Positions 8,068 through 17,172 of a stretch of DNA of 64,000 bases are shown here, one piece after another. The notes below the pieces were generated by a model. The model was not told where the DNA came from. It saw only the letters and a program-made list of their open reading frames with translations, and searched no databases. Position 1 is the first letter of the stretch, and each line of letters opens with the position of its first letter. This stretch comes from JAABVD01 sp965204545 (GTDB lineage: Bacteria > Verrucomicrobiota > Verrucomicrobiia > Opitutales > UBA2995), in assembly GCA_965204545.1 (NCBI GenBank), contig CBDBFA010000003.1, positions 1,488,001 through 1,552,000 on the forward strand. Reading direction: 5' to 3'. Both the position numbers and the translations under genes were made by a program.

Positions 8068-10352
8068 GAATTCCTCCGGTCTAGGGCAATCAACAGAGTG
8101 GGAAGGAGAAGAAAATCGGCCACAAGTGCGAAGACAATCGTTATCGTAACCAAAAGCCCGAGCGACCAACTCACCTCAAATCCCGAGGTGGCAAATACCA
8201 GAAAGCCTACCGACAAAACCGCCGTGGTCGTCCATAAAGCGCGACCCACCATTTGGAAAGCGGAGCGCACGGCCTCGGGCGCGGGCAGGCCCTCGCGCCG
8301 GGCCTTCAGGTATTTGCTCAAAAAATGAACGGTATCGTCCACCACAATTCCGAAGACGACGGCGATAACCACAGAGGAAGCAATACCAACGTGGCCGACG
8401 AGATAACCCCACAGGCCGAAGCTCATAATGGCGGGGATAAAATTGGGCAACAGACTGAGAAGCCCGACCCGAACGCTCTTGAATATCCAGATGAGAATGA
8501 ACGAAATGAGCGCCATGGCCAGAATGGTTCCGCGCAGCATGCTTTTGATATTGCGCAGCGACAGGTGGGCAAAGACTACACTCAGGCCGGATGCTTCCTG
8601 GGCAAAAGCTGGGGCATTGTCGCGAAGCCAGGCCTGGGCGCGCTCATCCAGTTCGCGTATATCCCGTGACCACGCATTTTTGGTCACAACAACCAGGCGG
8701 GTAGCGGATTTAGCGACGTCGATCCGGTCGTTGAGGTCGCTCCCGAAGGGCAGGGAAAGTTCGTAAAGCAAGAGGTACTGCGCCGCGAGCTCCGGATCTT
8801 CGGGCAGGCGATAGTAGGCTGGATCATCGCCGTGCATGTTTTTGTTAAGCCGTTTCATAATATCCGAAAACGCCTGGACATGGGTTGCTTCGGGTTGCTG
8901 TCGATACCACTCGGCGAAGGCATCGACCTTGCGCAAATACTCGGGGTCGGTGACGCCGCCATCGCGCCCCGCACTCAGCGAATATTCCAGTTTGTCCACG
9001 CCGGTCAGGTTATCAATGACATAATCCGTATCCTGACGGAATTCGTAGCGCTCATCAAAGTACTGGGCCATGTTGTCGCTTAGCTCAATGCGGGGAATTC
9101 CGATGATCAGCACGACGACAAACAAGGAGACGACTCCAAGCAGGAGCCTGCTCCGAGCGATGACGAAGTCCGCCAAGCGATCAAAAAAGTCGGTTCCCCG
9201 AGGCTTGGAACGGGGCGGTCGCAATGGCAAAATCGATAGCAATGCCGGAAGGAGCGTCATGGAGTAGACGAGGGCGCACAATACCCCGAATGCCACGTAA
9301 TTGCCCAGAACGTGAAACGGCGGCGAATCCGAGGCATTCAGACTGAGGAATCCGATCGCCGTTGTGACCGAGGTGATAAACACCGGATAGGCATTGATGC
9401 GAATCGATTCGGCAATTGCCGCACGCCTGTCCAGGCCGCGCCTCATACCCAGTAAAGCGCTGGTGACGATGTGGATCGAGTCCGCGATTGCTATGACCAT
9501 GGCAATGATCGGGACTCCGGCGTTGGTCGGGCTGAACACTACCCCCTTCCAGCCCGCCAAGCCCATTGTCGTATTAATGACAAATACGAGTACGACAACG
9601 ATGGCCAAAGTGCTTAGAATCGAACGCAGGAGGACAATTGTGGACCCAACAATGATGAGAAAAACGATGGGGGTCAGGGTCTGCATGTCGCTCTGCGTGA
9701 CATCGGCGAAAGTCCGGTTCATGACGACGTCGCCGGTCATGTAGTAGTCGATATCCGGGTTACTGGCGCGGGCCTGGTCGAGGACGGCTTTGAGATAATC
9801 GGTAATTTCAATGACGGCCTGGTCGGGGTTTTCGGGCAGGATAAAATTAATGGCTACCCCGGCCGTAGCGGCGTCGTGAGCGACCAGACGCCCGGCGATT
9901 TCGACCGCACCCAGGGCGATTTCTTCGACGCGCGCCACCTCGTTATCGCTCAGAGCATGTGCATCCTCCACGAGCGGGGCGACCATGAGGTCATCCTCGA
10001 ATGCTTCGCTGTGAGTATAATTGGTCAGGGAGTTGACGCGACTGGAATAAGGCGAGCGCCAGGCAGCTTCGGTCAATTCCTCGATCGCCCCAAGCGCCTC
10101 GCGGGTAAACACGGAGCCATCTCGGGGAGCAAGGGCAATCAGCGCCGCATTGGAGGAGGAATAGGTATTTTCCAGGGCGTCGAAGGCGGCGAGCTGCGGA
10201 TTGTCTTCGCTGAATAGAATCCGGTAATCGTTGGTAACGGTGATGAAGGGAACACCGGCCGTCATGGCGAGCATGACCAGCGTTGCCAGGACTACGACCG
10301 GCCATCGGAAGCGCAGAACGGCGGCGATGTAACGGTCCAACATCACAGGCAT
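8064..10352 (-). CDS. MMPL/RND-superfamily exporter
   Basis: This 762-residue inner-membrane protein shows the RND duplication. A first helix (about residues 14-35) precedes a large periplasmic loop (to about 215) and a helix block (about 220-390). A second unit follows, with a helix near 400, a loop to about 600 and helices to the C-terminus. The acidic residues of IADSIHIV and VDDTVHFLSKYL lie in the proton-relay helices. By family such proteins export lipids or hydrophobic metabolites (MmpL, HpnN). It starts 3 bp after the MpaB-like oxygenase gene and overlaps the LolA-like gene, so the substrate may be an oxidised hydrophobic product; that is inference. Confidence 0.88.
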   Translation of the reverse strand: MPVMLDRYIAAVLRFRWPVVVLATLVMLAMTAGVPFITVTNDYRILFSEDNPQLAAFDALENTYSSSNAALIALAPRDGSVFTREALGAIEELTEAAWRSPYSSRVNSLTNYTHSEAFEDDLMVAPLVEDAHALSDNEVARVEEIALGAVEIAGRLVAHDAATAGVAINFILPENPDQAVIEITDYLKAVLDQARASNPDIDYYMTGDVVMNRTFADVTQSDMQTLTPIVFLIIVGSTIVLLRSILSTLAIVVVLVFVINTTMGLAGWKGVVFSPTNAGVPIIAMVIAIADSIHIVTSALLGMRRGLDRRAAIAESIRINAYPVFITSVTTAIGFLSLNASDSPPFHVLGNYVAFGVLCALVYSMTLLPALLSILPLRPPRSKPRGTDFFDRLADFVIARSRLLLGVVSLFVVVLIIGIPRIELSDNMAQYFDERYEFRQDTDYVIDNLTGVDKLEYSLSAGRDGGVTDPEYLRKVDAFAEWYRQQPEATHVQAFSDIMKRLNKNMHGDDPAYYRLPEDPELAAQYLLLYELSLPFGSDLNDRIDVAKSATRLVVVTKNAWSRDIRELDERAQAWLRDNAPAFAQEASGLSVVFAHLSLRNIKSMLRGTILAMALISFILIWIFKSVRVGLLSLLPNFIPAIMSFGLWGYLVGHVGIASSVVIAVVFGIVVDDTVHFLSKYLKARREGLPAPEAVRSAFQMVGRALWTTTAVLSVGFLVFATSGFEVSWSLGLLVTITIVFALVADFLLLPTLLIALDRRNS

Positions 10353-10355
10353 CGC

Positions 10356-11510
10356 TTACCAGTCACTCGATTTCGACTGGCGGAAATGATCGGGCATCTT
10401 GTAGCTCACTCCAATATCGTCGTAGACCGAGATTTGGAGAAGCTGAGTGAAATTTTGCGATCGAATCAACTGGGTATCCTTCAGGAATCGCTGAAAGCGT
10501 TGCTTCATCCGATAGAGAAACAGCACTCCTATGTTAAGGGTCTTTGGGTACTTGAACTGATCGGCCAGTCGGTTTCCCAGAAATCCTCGTGAAAGGCGGT
10601 AAGCCAAATTAATTACATGTTCCTTTTCTTCCGGATCCGATATATTCGCAATTCCAGGAATGGATTGGATCAACGCATTCGCCATGGCTGTCGAATGGGC
10701 GTCCGGGGCCGGCTCGCACATAGGGGTGATCCGGTATATTCTTTTCGCTTCCGCGCTGTCGGAATAGAGGATGGATTCAGGTATCCCCATGAGATAACCG
10801 GTGTAACGCCACACCGCGAGCACACTATCCTTTTCTTTCTCGTTGAACTTTGCGCCCACTGCTATCGAGTATTCCAAAAGGCGTTGGGAAAAAACGGAGA
10901 TGGCAAAGCCCAAGTGCGCCGCGCTTACCGGCGTGCCCCACGCTTCGTGACTCCAGTCATCGGAATTCGCCAGCAGGTGCCTGATGCGAGCATGAACGAA
11001 TCGCACGCGCGTGGAAAGTTTCCAACCATCGCCATTTCTTTCCAAGCCGCCGGGGTAAAAGATCTCCAACAATTGGCGGTTATTCTGCCGGAGACGCCTT
11101 TTTGTCGCCGCCACTCGCCCGGTAATGTAGAATGATTTGGCGATCAGCGTCGAAAACCCTTCCACCAGCACTCCCGTAACAAATGCCGTAAGCATAAGGT
11201 CGACGTTTGCGTGAAAGGCGCGTATTCCCGGACGAAATGCTTCGCGGTCGAGCCAGGGAGGATCTTCAAGATTGTCGAAAAAGTCCCGCAGGGGTTGCGG
11301 CGCCATGCGCAGTTCCTCATCCCGCTGCTCTATGCCGGCCCCGATGAACCGATGCAGGTCGCCGGGAGGCAAGGAAGCGAGTTCCTCCAACACCGGGTCG
11401 AGTTCAGGGTCGCCTACGACGGTGTGCTTGATATAGTTTTCGGCCGCTTCCCGGTCATAGAGGCGCGCCTTTTCATAACTATCGGCATAGGCTGACGGAG
11501 GAAATGTCAT
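10356..11510 (-). CDS. MpaB/DUF2236-family oxygenase-like protein
   Basis: The 384-residue protein matches the DUF2236/MpaB-like family, which includes the haem b rubber oxygenase Lcp and the fungal MpaB enzyme. Visible family features are the basic helix RVRFVHARIRHLL (R168, R170, H173), the helix SAAHLGFAISVFSQRLLEY with candidate haem ligand H199, and YTGYLMGIPE. No signal peptide is evident. It is followed after 3 bp by the RND exporter gene, implying co-translation. The substrate is unknown; characterised relatives attack polyisoprenoids or their derivatives, and a squalene synthase gene lies two genes upstream. Confidence 0.75.
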   Translation of the reverse strand: MTFPPSAYADSYEKARLYDREAAENYIKHTVVGDPELDPVLEELASLPPGDLHRFIGAGIEQRDEELRMAPQPLRDFFDNLEDPPWLDREAFRPGIRAFHANVDLMLTAFVTGVLVEGFSTLIAKSFYITGRVAATKRRLRQNNRQLLEIFYPGGLERNGDGWKLSTRVRFVHARIRHLLANSDDWSHEAWGTPVSAAHLGFAISVFSQRLLEYSIAVGAKFNEKEKDSVLAVWRYTGYLMGIPESILYSDSAEAKRIYRITPMCEPAPDAHSTAMANALIQSIPGIANISDPEEKEHVINLAYRLSRGFLGNRLADQFKYPKTLNIGVLFLYRMKQRFQRFLKDTQLIRSQNFTQLLQISVYDDIGVSYKMPDHFRQSKSSDW

Positions 11511-11716
11511 TTTTCAAGGGCGAGAATCCATGAAAAAGTTAATTTTCGATAGCTGAAACGTAATTCCTAAAATACAGTGTGCAAGGTATTTGGATAACCG
11601 ACGGCAAAGTTCAGCCAGCGACTGCCCGAAAATAGCGATAGACCGCCAGCAGGCAACTCCGATCAATTAACGTTATTTGTGGGACATGACACCGGGAGGG
11701 TGGATAGGCGGAGAGA
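11511..11716. other. Intergenic spacer, no gene seen
   Basis: This 206 bp spacer separates ispH from the oxygenase gene, both on the minus strand. I see no convincing open frame, repeat or terminator hairpin. It is long enough to carry a separate promoter for the oxygenase-export genes, which weakens the case for a single transcript with ispH. Confidence 0.5.
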
Positions 11717-12685
11717 TCAGACCGTTTCAGTCCCGACAGGACTGCGCCCCTTCGTCGCGGCGATACTCTGCATGCCGGCGGGAAGACTGAAGTGAACGTT
11801 TTCGACGATGCCGTCCATAGTGGAGATTTCCAGGTCGGCGTACTCGCTCAGCTTCTCGATCAACTCCTGGACGAGTTCCTCGGGAGTCGAGGCCCCGGCG
11901 GTAATGCCGATGCTCTCTTTCCCATGCAGCCAGTCGGGATTGATTTTGGAAGGATCATCGATCAGGTAGCTCGGAAGACCGCTGTCCTTGCCAACTTCGC
12001 GCAAGCGATTGGAATTCGAGCTGTTTTGTGCTCCCACCACCAGCATCAGGTCCACTTGGGCGGCGAGTGAACGCACCGCGGCCTGACGATTCTGGGTGGC
12101 GTAGCAGATGTCCTTGACGTCCGGGCCCTTAATGAAGGGAAATCGCCGCCGCAGGGCCGAGATCACCTCGCGGGTATCGTCAACCGATAAAGTCGTCTGG
12201 GTGATGTACGCGACTTTGTCGGGATCACGCACCTCAAGCGCTTCTACGTCTTCCAAGTCGCTGACCAGGAGAACCGTTCCCGGGATCTGTCCCATGGTTC
12301 CCTCAACCTCGGGATGGTCCTTGTGCCCGATGAGGATGATATCGTAGCCTTTGGAGGCATAGCGCCGGCCTTCATTGTGCACCTTGGAGACCAGGGGACA
12401 GGTGGCATCGATGGGTTGAAGACTGCGCAGCGACGCATCCTTCTCGACCTTCTTGGACACCCCGTGGGCGCTGAATACGGTAATGGCTCCATCGGGAATT
12501 TGTTCGATCTGTTCCACGAACCGGGCTCCCTTCGCCTTCAGTTTCTCCACCACCCGCCGGTTGTGGACGATTTCATGACGCACGTATACCGGGGGTCCGT
12601 ACTGGTGAAGCGCCGTTTCGACGATCTCGATGGCGCGTTCGACCCCGGCACAAAATCCGCGCGGTTGGGCTAATATGACTCGCAT
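11717..12685 (-). CDS. ispH: 4-hydroxy-3-methylbut-2-enyl diphosphate reductase
   Basis: IspH performs the last step of the MEP pathway, reducing HMBPP to IPP and DMAPP with a [4Fe-4S] cluster. The 322-residue protein has the three cluster cysteines C12 (RGFCAGV), C96 (DATCPLVSK) and C194 (DICYATQNRQ), plus the catalytic E126 in HPEVEG. I chose the start at 12685, five codons inside the longest frame, because GGAGG sits at the right spacing and MRVILAQPRGFCAG is the usual N-terminus. It lies between squalene synthase (84 bp upstream) and the oxygenase gene, giving an isoprenoid context. Confidence 0.96.
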   Translation of the reverse strand: MRVILAQPRGFCAGVERAIEIVETALHQYGPPVYVRHEIVHNRRVVEKLKAKGARFVEQIEQIPDGAITVFSAHGVSKKVEKDASLRSLQPIDATCPLVSKVHNEGRRYASKGYDIILIGHKDHPEVEGTMGQIPGTVLLVSDLEDVEALEVRDPDKVAYITQTTLSVDDTREVISALRRRFPFIKGPDVKDICYATQNRQAAVRSLAAQVDLMLVVGAQNSSNSNRLREVGKDSGLPSYLIDDPSKINPDWLHGKESIGITAGASTPEELVQELIEKLSEYADLEISTMDGIVENVHFSLPAGMQSIAATKGRSPVGTETV

Positions 12686-12769
12686 TGTATTGTCCTCCAA
12701 ATCCGATAAATTGACACGTTTCGGTTCGCAAATAATCCAACCAAGCTCTTACACCGGTTCGGTATCTTG

Positions 12770-13849
12770 TCAAGTGCGGGAAAAAAGGGGCATTTCCACT
12801 CCGGGACGAGGAAGCCGTCGGGTGAAGGCCCGAAAGAGAACCTTGAGGGCGAGATTCGACCGGGCCAGCGCGCTGGTGACCAGGGCGACCGCCCACACGC
12901 TGCGGCGCGAGATTTTTACTTCCTGCCCATCTCGGAACCTCGGGGTCGCATGAATGCGGCGCAGGGTGAGCACGGCCATCCCCAAGGCCCACAGGCAGTG
13001 GCGACGGATTCCGGTTTCACGGCTGGGAATGAGCAGGATGAAGCGCAAGGCGTTGGCCAGATGGCGGCGGGCGATCCCAACGAGTTCGAGCAAACCTGCC
13101 ACCAAACCGGGGTGGCCTTTTTCTGCCGGAAGGGACCCCAACTCGAATCCGGCCCGGAGGAAGACATCACGCGGCAGCCAACAAGCGCCGCGGCGGCGGT
13201 CGTCCCACATGTCCTTGAGTATATTGGTCATCTGCAATCCCTGGCCGAAGGAGACCGAAAGGGCGAGCAGATCTTCCCGCCGTTGGTTTATTTCGGGAGA
13301 GTAGTCGCAGAAAAGTTCAGTGAGCATCTCGCCCACTACCCCGGCCACGTGATAGCAGTAGCGGTCCAGATGCGGAAGGTCATCGAGGCCGCCGAGAGTC
13401 GCGTTCTGCTGGAACTCGGCCATCCCCTGGGACATGATCCTGACACAGCGTTCCAACGCACTCCGCTGGGCAGGGCTGAAGCCGCGGGTGATCCGGATTA
13501 CCCGGTCGGTGTTGGCCACCAGGTCGCGCTCGCTTTCGGTAGTCGAGGACGACAGGGCTGCTCCAAGTTCGCACGCGAAAGGCTCCGCTTCTTCGCGACC
13601 GGCGACAATCTCGACGAAACGCTCGGAAAAGGCCTGTTTCTGAAGGGCGGTCAGGGCGGGCTCGTCTTCGATGGTGTCGGTAATCCGGCACAGGAGGTAG
13701 GCGTTGCCCACCACGTCGCGCAACGGGTCCGGAAGCTGTGGAATGGTGAGGGCGAAGGTGCGTGAGACGCCTTCCAGTATATGCTCCTGGTAAGCGAAAT
13801 CGCCGTCTCTCGAAGATTTAGAAGATGGTGACGCCATGTCCGATCTCAT
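12770..13849 (-). CDS. Squalene/phytoene synthase family protein, probably squalene synthase
   Basis: This 359-residue trans-isoprenyl diphosphate synthase joins two allylic diphosphates head to head. The SRTFALTIPQLP helix and the two Asp-rich Mg-binding motifs are present: D58-TIED-62 and D213-MWDD-217. The CYHVAGVVGEMLT helix is typical of squalene synthases with a single long domain rather than of phytoene synthases. The C-terminal 60 residues are basic and partly hydrophobic, which could anchor the enzyme to the membrane. It precedes ispH by 84 bp on the same strand. A second ATG four codons in is an equally possible start. No squalene-hopene cyclase gene is visible. Confidence 0.88.
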   Translation of the reverse strand: MRSDMASPSSKSSRDGDFAYQEHILEGVSRTFALTIPQLPDPLRDVVGNAYLLCRITDTIEDEPALTALQKQAFSERFVEIVAGREEAEPFACELGAALSSSTTESERDLVANTDRVIRITRGFSPAQRSALERCVRIMSQGMAEFQQNATLGGLDDLPHLDRYCYHVAGVVGEMLTELFCDYSPEINQRREDLLALSVSFGQGLQMTNILKDMWDDRRRGACWLPRDVFLRAGFELGSLPAEKGHPGLVAGLLELVGIARRHLANALRFILLIPSRETGIRRHCLWALGMAVLTLRRIHATPRFRDGQEVKISRRSVWAVALVTSALARSNLALKVLFRAFTRRLPRPGVEMPLFSRT

Positions 13850-14071
13850 TTCCTGCTACCTTACCCATCAAAAAGTAATGATATGCCCCTATAGGGAGTT
13901 GGCGCCGATCTGTCAAGGCGTTCGGCGGGACCGCGCCGGCCACAGGCAATTTCGTTCGCCTTGCATGCCCAAAACCTGCCTACTTCAGTTTCTTGGAACT
14001 TGTAAGTTTCCTCAGCTTCCTCATCAATTAGACATCCTCCTATCCAAGACCATTCCAAAAAAGCTATCGTA

Positions 14072-16780
14072 ATGAATTTTACCTGTACCGGTTCGCTGGC
14101 ATCGGGAGCGGCTTACAACAAGAACCGAAATCTTATTCCCATGCCTCGGAGAGCCCGAATAATGCGCTGGGGACTTTCGGGAATTGCACCGAATCCAGTC
14201 CGTTTGAGGTGGGCGAACCCACAGCGCCTCAATGCGATACTCCGCCCTGTGGCCGCCTTGATGGTCGTGCTTGCAACATCGGCGGCCTCTCCCCAAGTCG
14301 AGGCTACGGGAGGGGAACTGTCGGTGGCCAGCCACATCCCCGGTGCTGCGACGGACTCCGCTCGTCCGGTTACCGTGATCGACCGAACGGAAATCGAAAT
14401 GTCCGGCTTGATGAATCTCTGGGACATTTTGGCGGGCCGCTTGCATTATAACAGCTTCGGCTTCCACCGGCCGTTGGTGCTGGGGGCCGGACGGTTCGGA
14501 TTTCTGGTCAACGGGCGCCACTTTACCGATTCCGAAATCGATCTCGACGCCATACCGATCTCGGCAGTGGAGAACATCGAGATCCTGAGCGACAGCGCCA
14601 CCGCGCTTCATGGCGGGTACGCCATCGGAGGCGCGGTCAACATCGTGCTCAAGCGCGATTTCGAAGGGGCCGAGATTCGAGTGGGAGCCGATTATCCCAC
14701 CGGATCGGGAGGAGATACTGAGCACTTGAGCGCCATTTGGGGCGGTGCGATCGGAAAGGGGCACCTAACCATCGGCCTGGACGTCTTTCAACGGCAGGAG
14801 GTCCTATACGCGGATCGGGACTACAGTCGCGCCTCGTGGACGCCGGGCGGCCCGTTCGCCGATGCGTCCGGCGTATCGGTGGGCGGCAACACCGTCTTCA
14901 TTCGCACCGGCGACGGCTTTATTTCCCGTTCCATCGGCGACTGCAGCGGAAGCGGCTACACCGGCGTGCTGACCGATCCCTACAACATCCCGGGCACGGG
15001 TTGCGGCTACGCCTACGCGGACATCATGTGGGCGTGGGAGAGCCGCGACCGGGAAAGTTTGTTTCTCAACTTCGATTACCCGCTGGGTGAAAATACGGAT
15101 CTGTATTTCGACGCCAGGCTGACCCGGAGCGACGCCGCTTATCGCTACGCCCCCTCGGTCGGCACCTTTCTCTTCGTGCCTTCGGAAGGGCTCCGGGGGC
15201 AACTGCTGGAAGATCCTGAAATCGACAGGGTCCCGCCATGGCTCTTCGCAGCCCACAGGTTCGTCAGCCATGGCAACCGTGACTTCCTTGAAGATCATGA
15301 GGAATACGACCTTACGCTCGGAATTGAGGGGAAGTTGGCGGGCGGCATCGGCTATGACGCCTACCTGCGCTACTATCTTCACGACGTCGATGAAGCGGGA
15401 GGAATTTTCGTCAGCGAAAGCGCGGTCCAATGGGCCATCCTGCAGGGGAGATACGATCTCGAAAACCCATTCTCTATGGCGCCCGAGCACCTGGAAGCGA
15501 TTAGCGAGACGGGGCTCGATTTGACCGGCGATCGGGACGAGTACCACACGACGGCCCATGTTTCCTTCGACGGGACGGCTTTTGCGCTTGGCGGGGGCGA
15601 CGCGCGGTGGGCGGCGGGGGCCGAGTTCGCATACGAGGATTGGCTGCACGTCCACGACTATCTAAGCGTTTTCGAACGTTCCCACGAGGCGGGCGACGTG
15701 CTTGGGACTGCCGGCGTCGATGCCGCGGGCGAACGCCGTCACTGGTCGGCATTTTCGGAATTGTCCCTTCCCTTGCAAGACAACTGGGAGGTCGATCTCC
15801 TCGGTAGGCACGATGAATACAGCGACGTCGGCAACGCTTTTGTCCACCAAGTGGCGAGCCGCTACCGCTTGCACGAGGCCCTCACGGTCCGTGGGTCCTG
15901 GAGCGGTGGTTCCCGGGCGCCCAGCCTGACTGCTCTGCACGCGGAGGAGGCAATCGGCTATCCTTACATTTGCGATCCGAGCACGCTCACCGGCGATTCG
16001 GAGGATTGTGACGAATACCAGGTATTGCGGGTGAGCCGTGGAAATCCGAATCTGGAGCCGGATGACGCCGAGAGCCTCAGCCTCGGCGCAGTGACCGGCC
16101 TGGGGCCCTTATCCCTGAGCGCGGATTTGTTCTGGATCAACCTGTCTCACGTCCCGGCAGCACTGAGCGCACAGTCCGCCGTCGACCTCGAAGCAGAAGG
16201 GCGGTTGCCCCCAGGTGTGAACATCGAACGCGACGGAGACCTCATCACCCGGATCGAGGGCGCATGGGTCAACAGCGGGGAAACCGATGTCGCAGGTGTC
16301 GACTTGCACGCTGGCGCCGATTGGGAAACCGATTGGGCGGATATGGCCTTTGACACCCGGTGGTCGCGCGTGACCCGGCACCAGCGCAGGGTCGTCGGCG
16401 AGGTCCAGCCGGGCGACTTCCCGCGCAACCGCGTCCATGCATCCCTTCGCGCCACTCGGGGTAGCGTCACCGCGAGCTGGAACGTCCTCGCGGTTTCCAG
16501 TTACCAAAATTCCCTCCGAACCGCCCGTTACCGGCCTTGGATGGGCCACGACGTTACTTTGAGGTGGCGCGACCCGTTCGGCCTGAGCGGGGTTGCCCTC
16601 ACCGGAGGTATTCTCAATTTGGCCGACCGCGGTCCATCCCTGGACCATACAGCGCCCGGCGAGGAAGGAGCGGCCGAGACCTGGGATTCCGTCCGGGGAC
16701 GCACGGTGTTCCTGAGCGTCAAGGTTTTGTTCGGGCCGAAAAAAACACCACGGATTACACGGATGGACACGGATAAATAG
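14072..16780 (+). CDS. TonB-dependent outer-membrane receptor
   Basis: The frame encodes 902 residues. A plug domain (about residues 95-195, RPVTVIDRTEIEMSG to AVNIVLKRDFEGAEIRVG) is followed by a 22-strand-type barrel. The NPNLEPDDAESLSLGAVTG segment is a hallmark of siderophore, cobalamin or sugar receptors. The signal peptide appears only after about 55 residues (ILRPVAALMVVLATSAAS), so the true start may be a later ATG at 14141 or 14162. The natural barrel end is probably SVKVLF, yet the frame continues 15 more residues (GPKKTPRITRMDTDK) encoded by a 21 bp inverted repeat sequence. The ligand is unknown. It is divergent from squalene synthase across a 222 bp spacer. Confidence 0.9.
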   Translation: MNFTCTGSLASGAAYNKNRNLIPMPRRARIMRWGLSGIAPNPVRLRWANPQRLNAILRPVAALMVVLATSAASPQVEATGGELSVASHIPGAATDSARPVTVIDRTEIEMSGLMNLWDILAGRLHYNSFGFHRPLVLGAGRFGFLVNGRHFTDSEIDLDAIPISAVENIEILSDSATALHGGYAIGGAVNIVLKRDFEGAEIRVGADYPTGSGGDTEHLSAIWGGAIGKGHLTIGLDVFQRQEVLYADRDYSRASWTPGGPFADASGVSVGGNTVFIRTGDGFISRSIGDCSGSGYTGVLTDPYNIPGTGCGYAYADIMWAWESRDRESLFLNFDYPLGENTDLYFDARLTRSDAAYRYAPSVGTFLFVPSEGLRGQLLEDPEIDRVPPWLFAAHRFVSHGNRDFLEDHEEYDLTLGIEGKLAGGIGYDAYLRYYLHDVDEAGGIFVSESAVQWAILQGRYDLENPFSMAPEHLEAISETGLDLTGDRDEYHTTAHVSFDGTAFALGGGDARWAAGAEFAYEDWLHVHDYLSVFERSHEAGDVLGTAGVDAAGERRHWSAFSELSLPLQDNWEVDLLGRHDEYSDVGNAFVHQVASRYRLHEALTVRGSWSGGSRAPSLTALHAEEAIGYPYICDPSTLTGDSEDCDEYQVLRVSRGNPNLEPDDAESLSLGAVTGLGPLSLSADLFWINLSHVPAALSAQSAVDLEAEGRLPPGVNIERDGDLITRIEGAWVNSGETDVAGVDLHAGADWETDWADMAFDTRWSRVTRHQRRVVGEVQPGDFPRNRVHASLRATRGSVTASWNVLAVSSYQNSLRTARYRPWMGHDVTLRWRDPFGLSGVALTGGILNLADRGPSLDHTAPGEEGAAETWDSVRGRTVFLSVKVLFGPKKTPRITRMDTDK

Positions 16781-17117
16781 CCACAAAAGAGCACAAAAAA
16801 CACAAAATCCCTATTTTGTAGGAGCGGGTTTATCCCGCGATTGCTCAGGAATCCCCAACCCAGTCCCCAGCATCCGTTTTATTAGTGATCAGTGACCAGT
16901 GGCTAGTGGTCAGTGAAATTTGTCTTCTCCTAATTCCTAATTGGCGCCCAGGGGCGCCTTTTGTGGAACCCCGTTGGGGTTCGGTCATAGTTCGGCACTG
17001 CGAGGACGCAGTAGCCCTACCCATCATCAAAAACGGTGCTACGCACGGCACAGCGCGACACTGGGCTTTGGAGTTTAACGCCGTTGGCGTAAAATTTCCA
17101 TCCGTGTAATCCGTGGT
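16747..17117. repeat. Repeat-rich spacer bounded by a 21 bp inverted repeat
   Basis: Positions 16747-16767 (starting ACCACGGATTACACGG) recur exactly inverted at 17097-17117. Between them no credible gene exists. The spacer holds small hairpins: GCGGG/CCCGC near 16827-16840, GGCGCC/GGCGCC at 16943-16958, AACCCC/GGGGTT near 16967-16982 and ACGCC/GGCGT near 17079-17091. It also carries an AGTGATCAGTGACCAGTGG tract near 16886-16916. The left repeat forms the end of the TonB receptor gene. Confidence 0.8.
16943..16962 (+). terminator. Possible intrinsic terminator hairpin
   Basis: GGCGCCCAGGGGCGCC can form a six-pair GC stem with a four-base loop, and TTTT follows. It lies about 160 bp after the TonB receptor stop codon. 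The short T run and the presence of several other hairpins in the same spacer make it an uncertain terminator. Confidence 0.35.
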
Positions 17118-17119
17118 TT

Positions 17120-17172
17120 CTCTCCCTTCTTCCTTCTTCCTTCAGCCTTTAGCCTTCAGCCTTTAGCCTTCT
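17120..17172. repeat. Short tandem repeats at the 3' end of the MFS gene
   Basis: CTTCTTC-type repeats run into two copies of a 14 bp unit, AGCCTTTAGCCTTC. Read on the minus strand, the unit supplies the last codons (Lys-Ala-Lys-Gly) and the stop of the MFS transporter gene. The tract is low complexity and lies at the edge of the repeat-rich spacer. Confidence 0.7.

Noticed and set aside
12767..13765. A 332-codon plus-strand frame opposite squalene synthase
   Set aside because: The minus strand encodes a complete enzyme with both Asp-rich motifs; the plus frame is a shadow.
16885..17109. A 74-codon frame in the spacer after the TonB receptor
   Set aside because: It is made of hairpins and simple repeats and has no ribosome-binding site or coding character.
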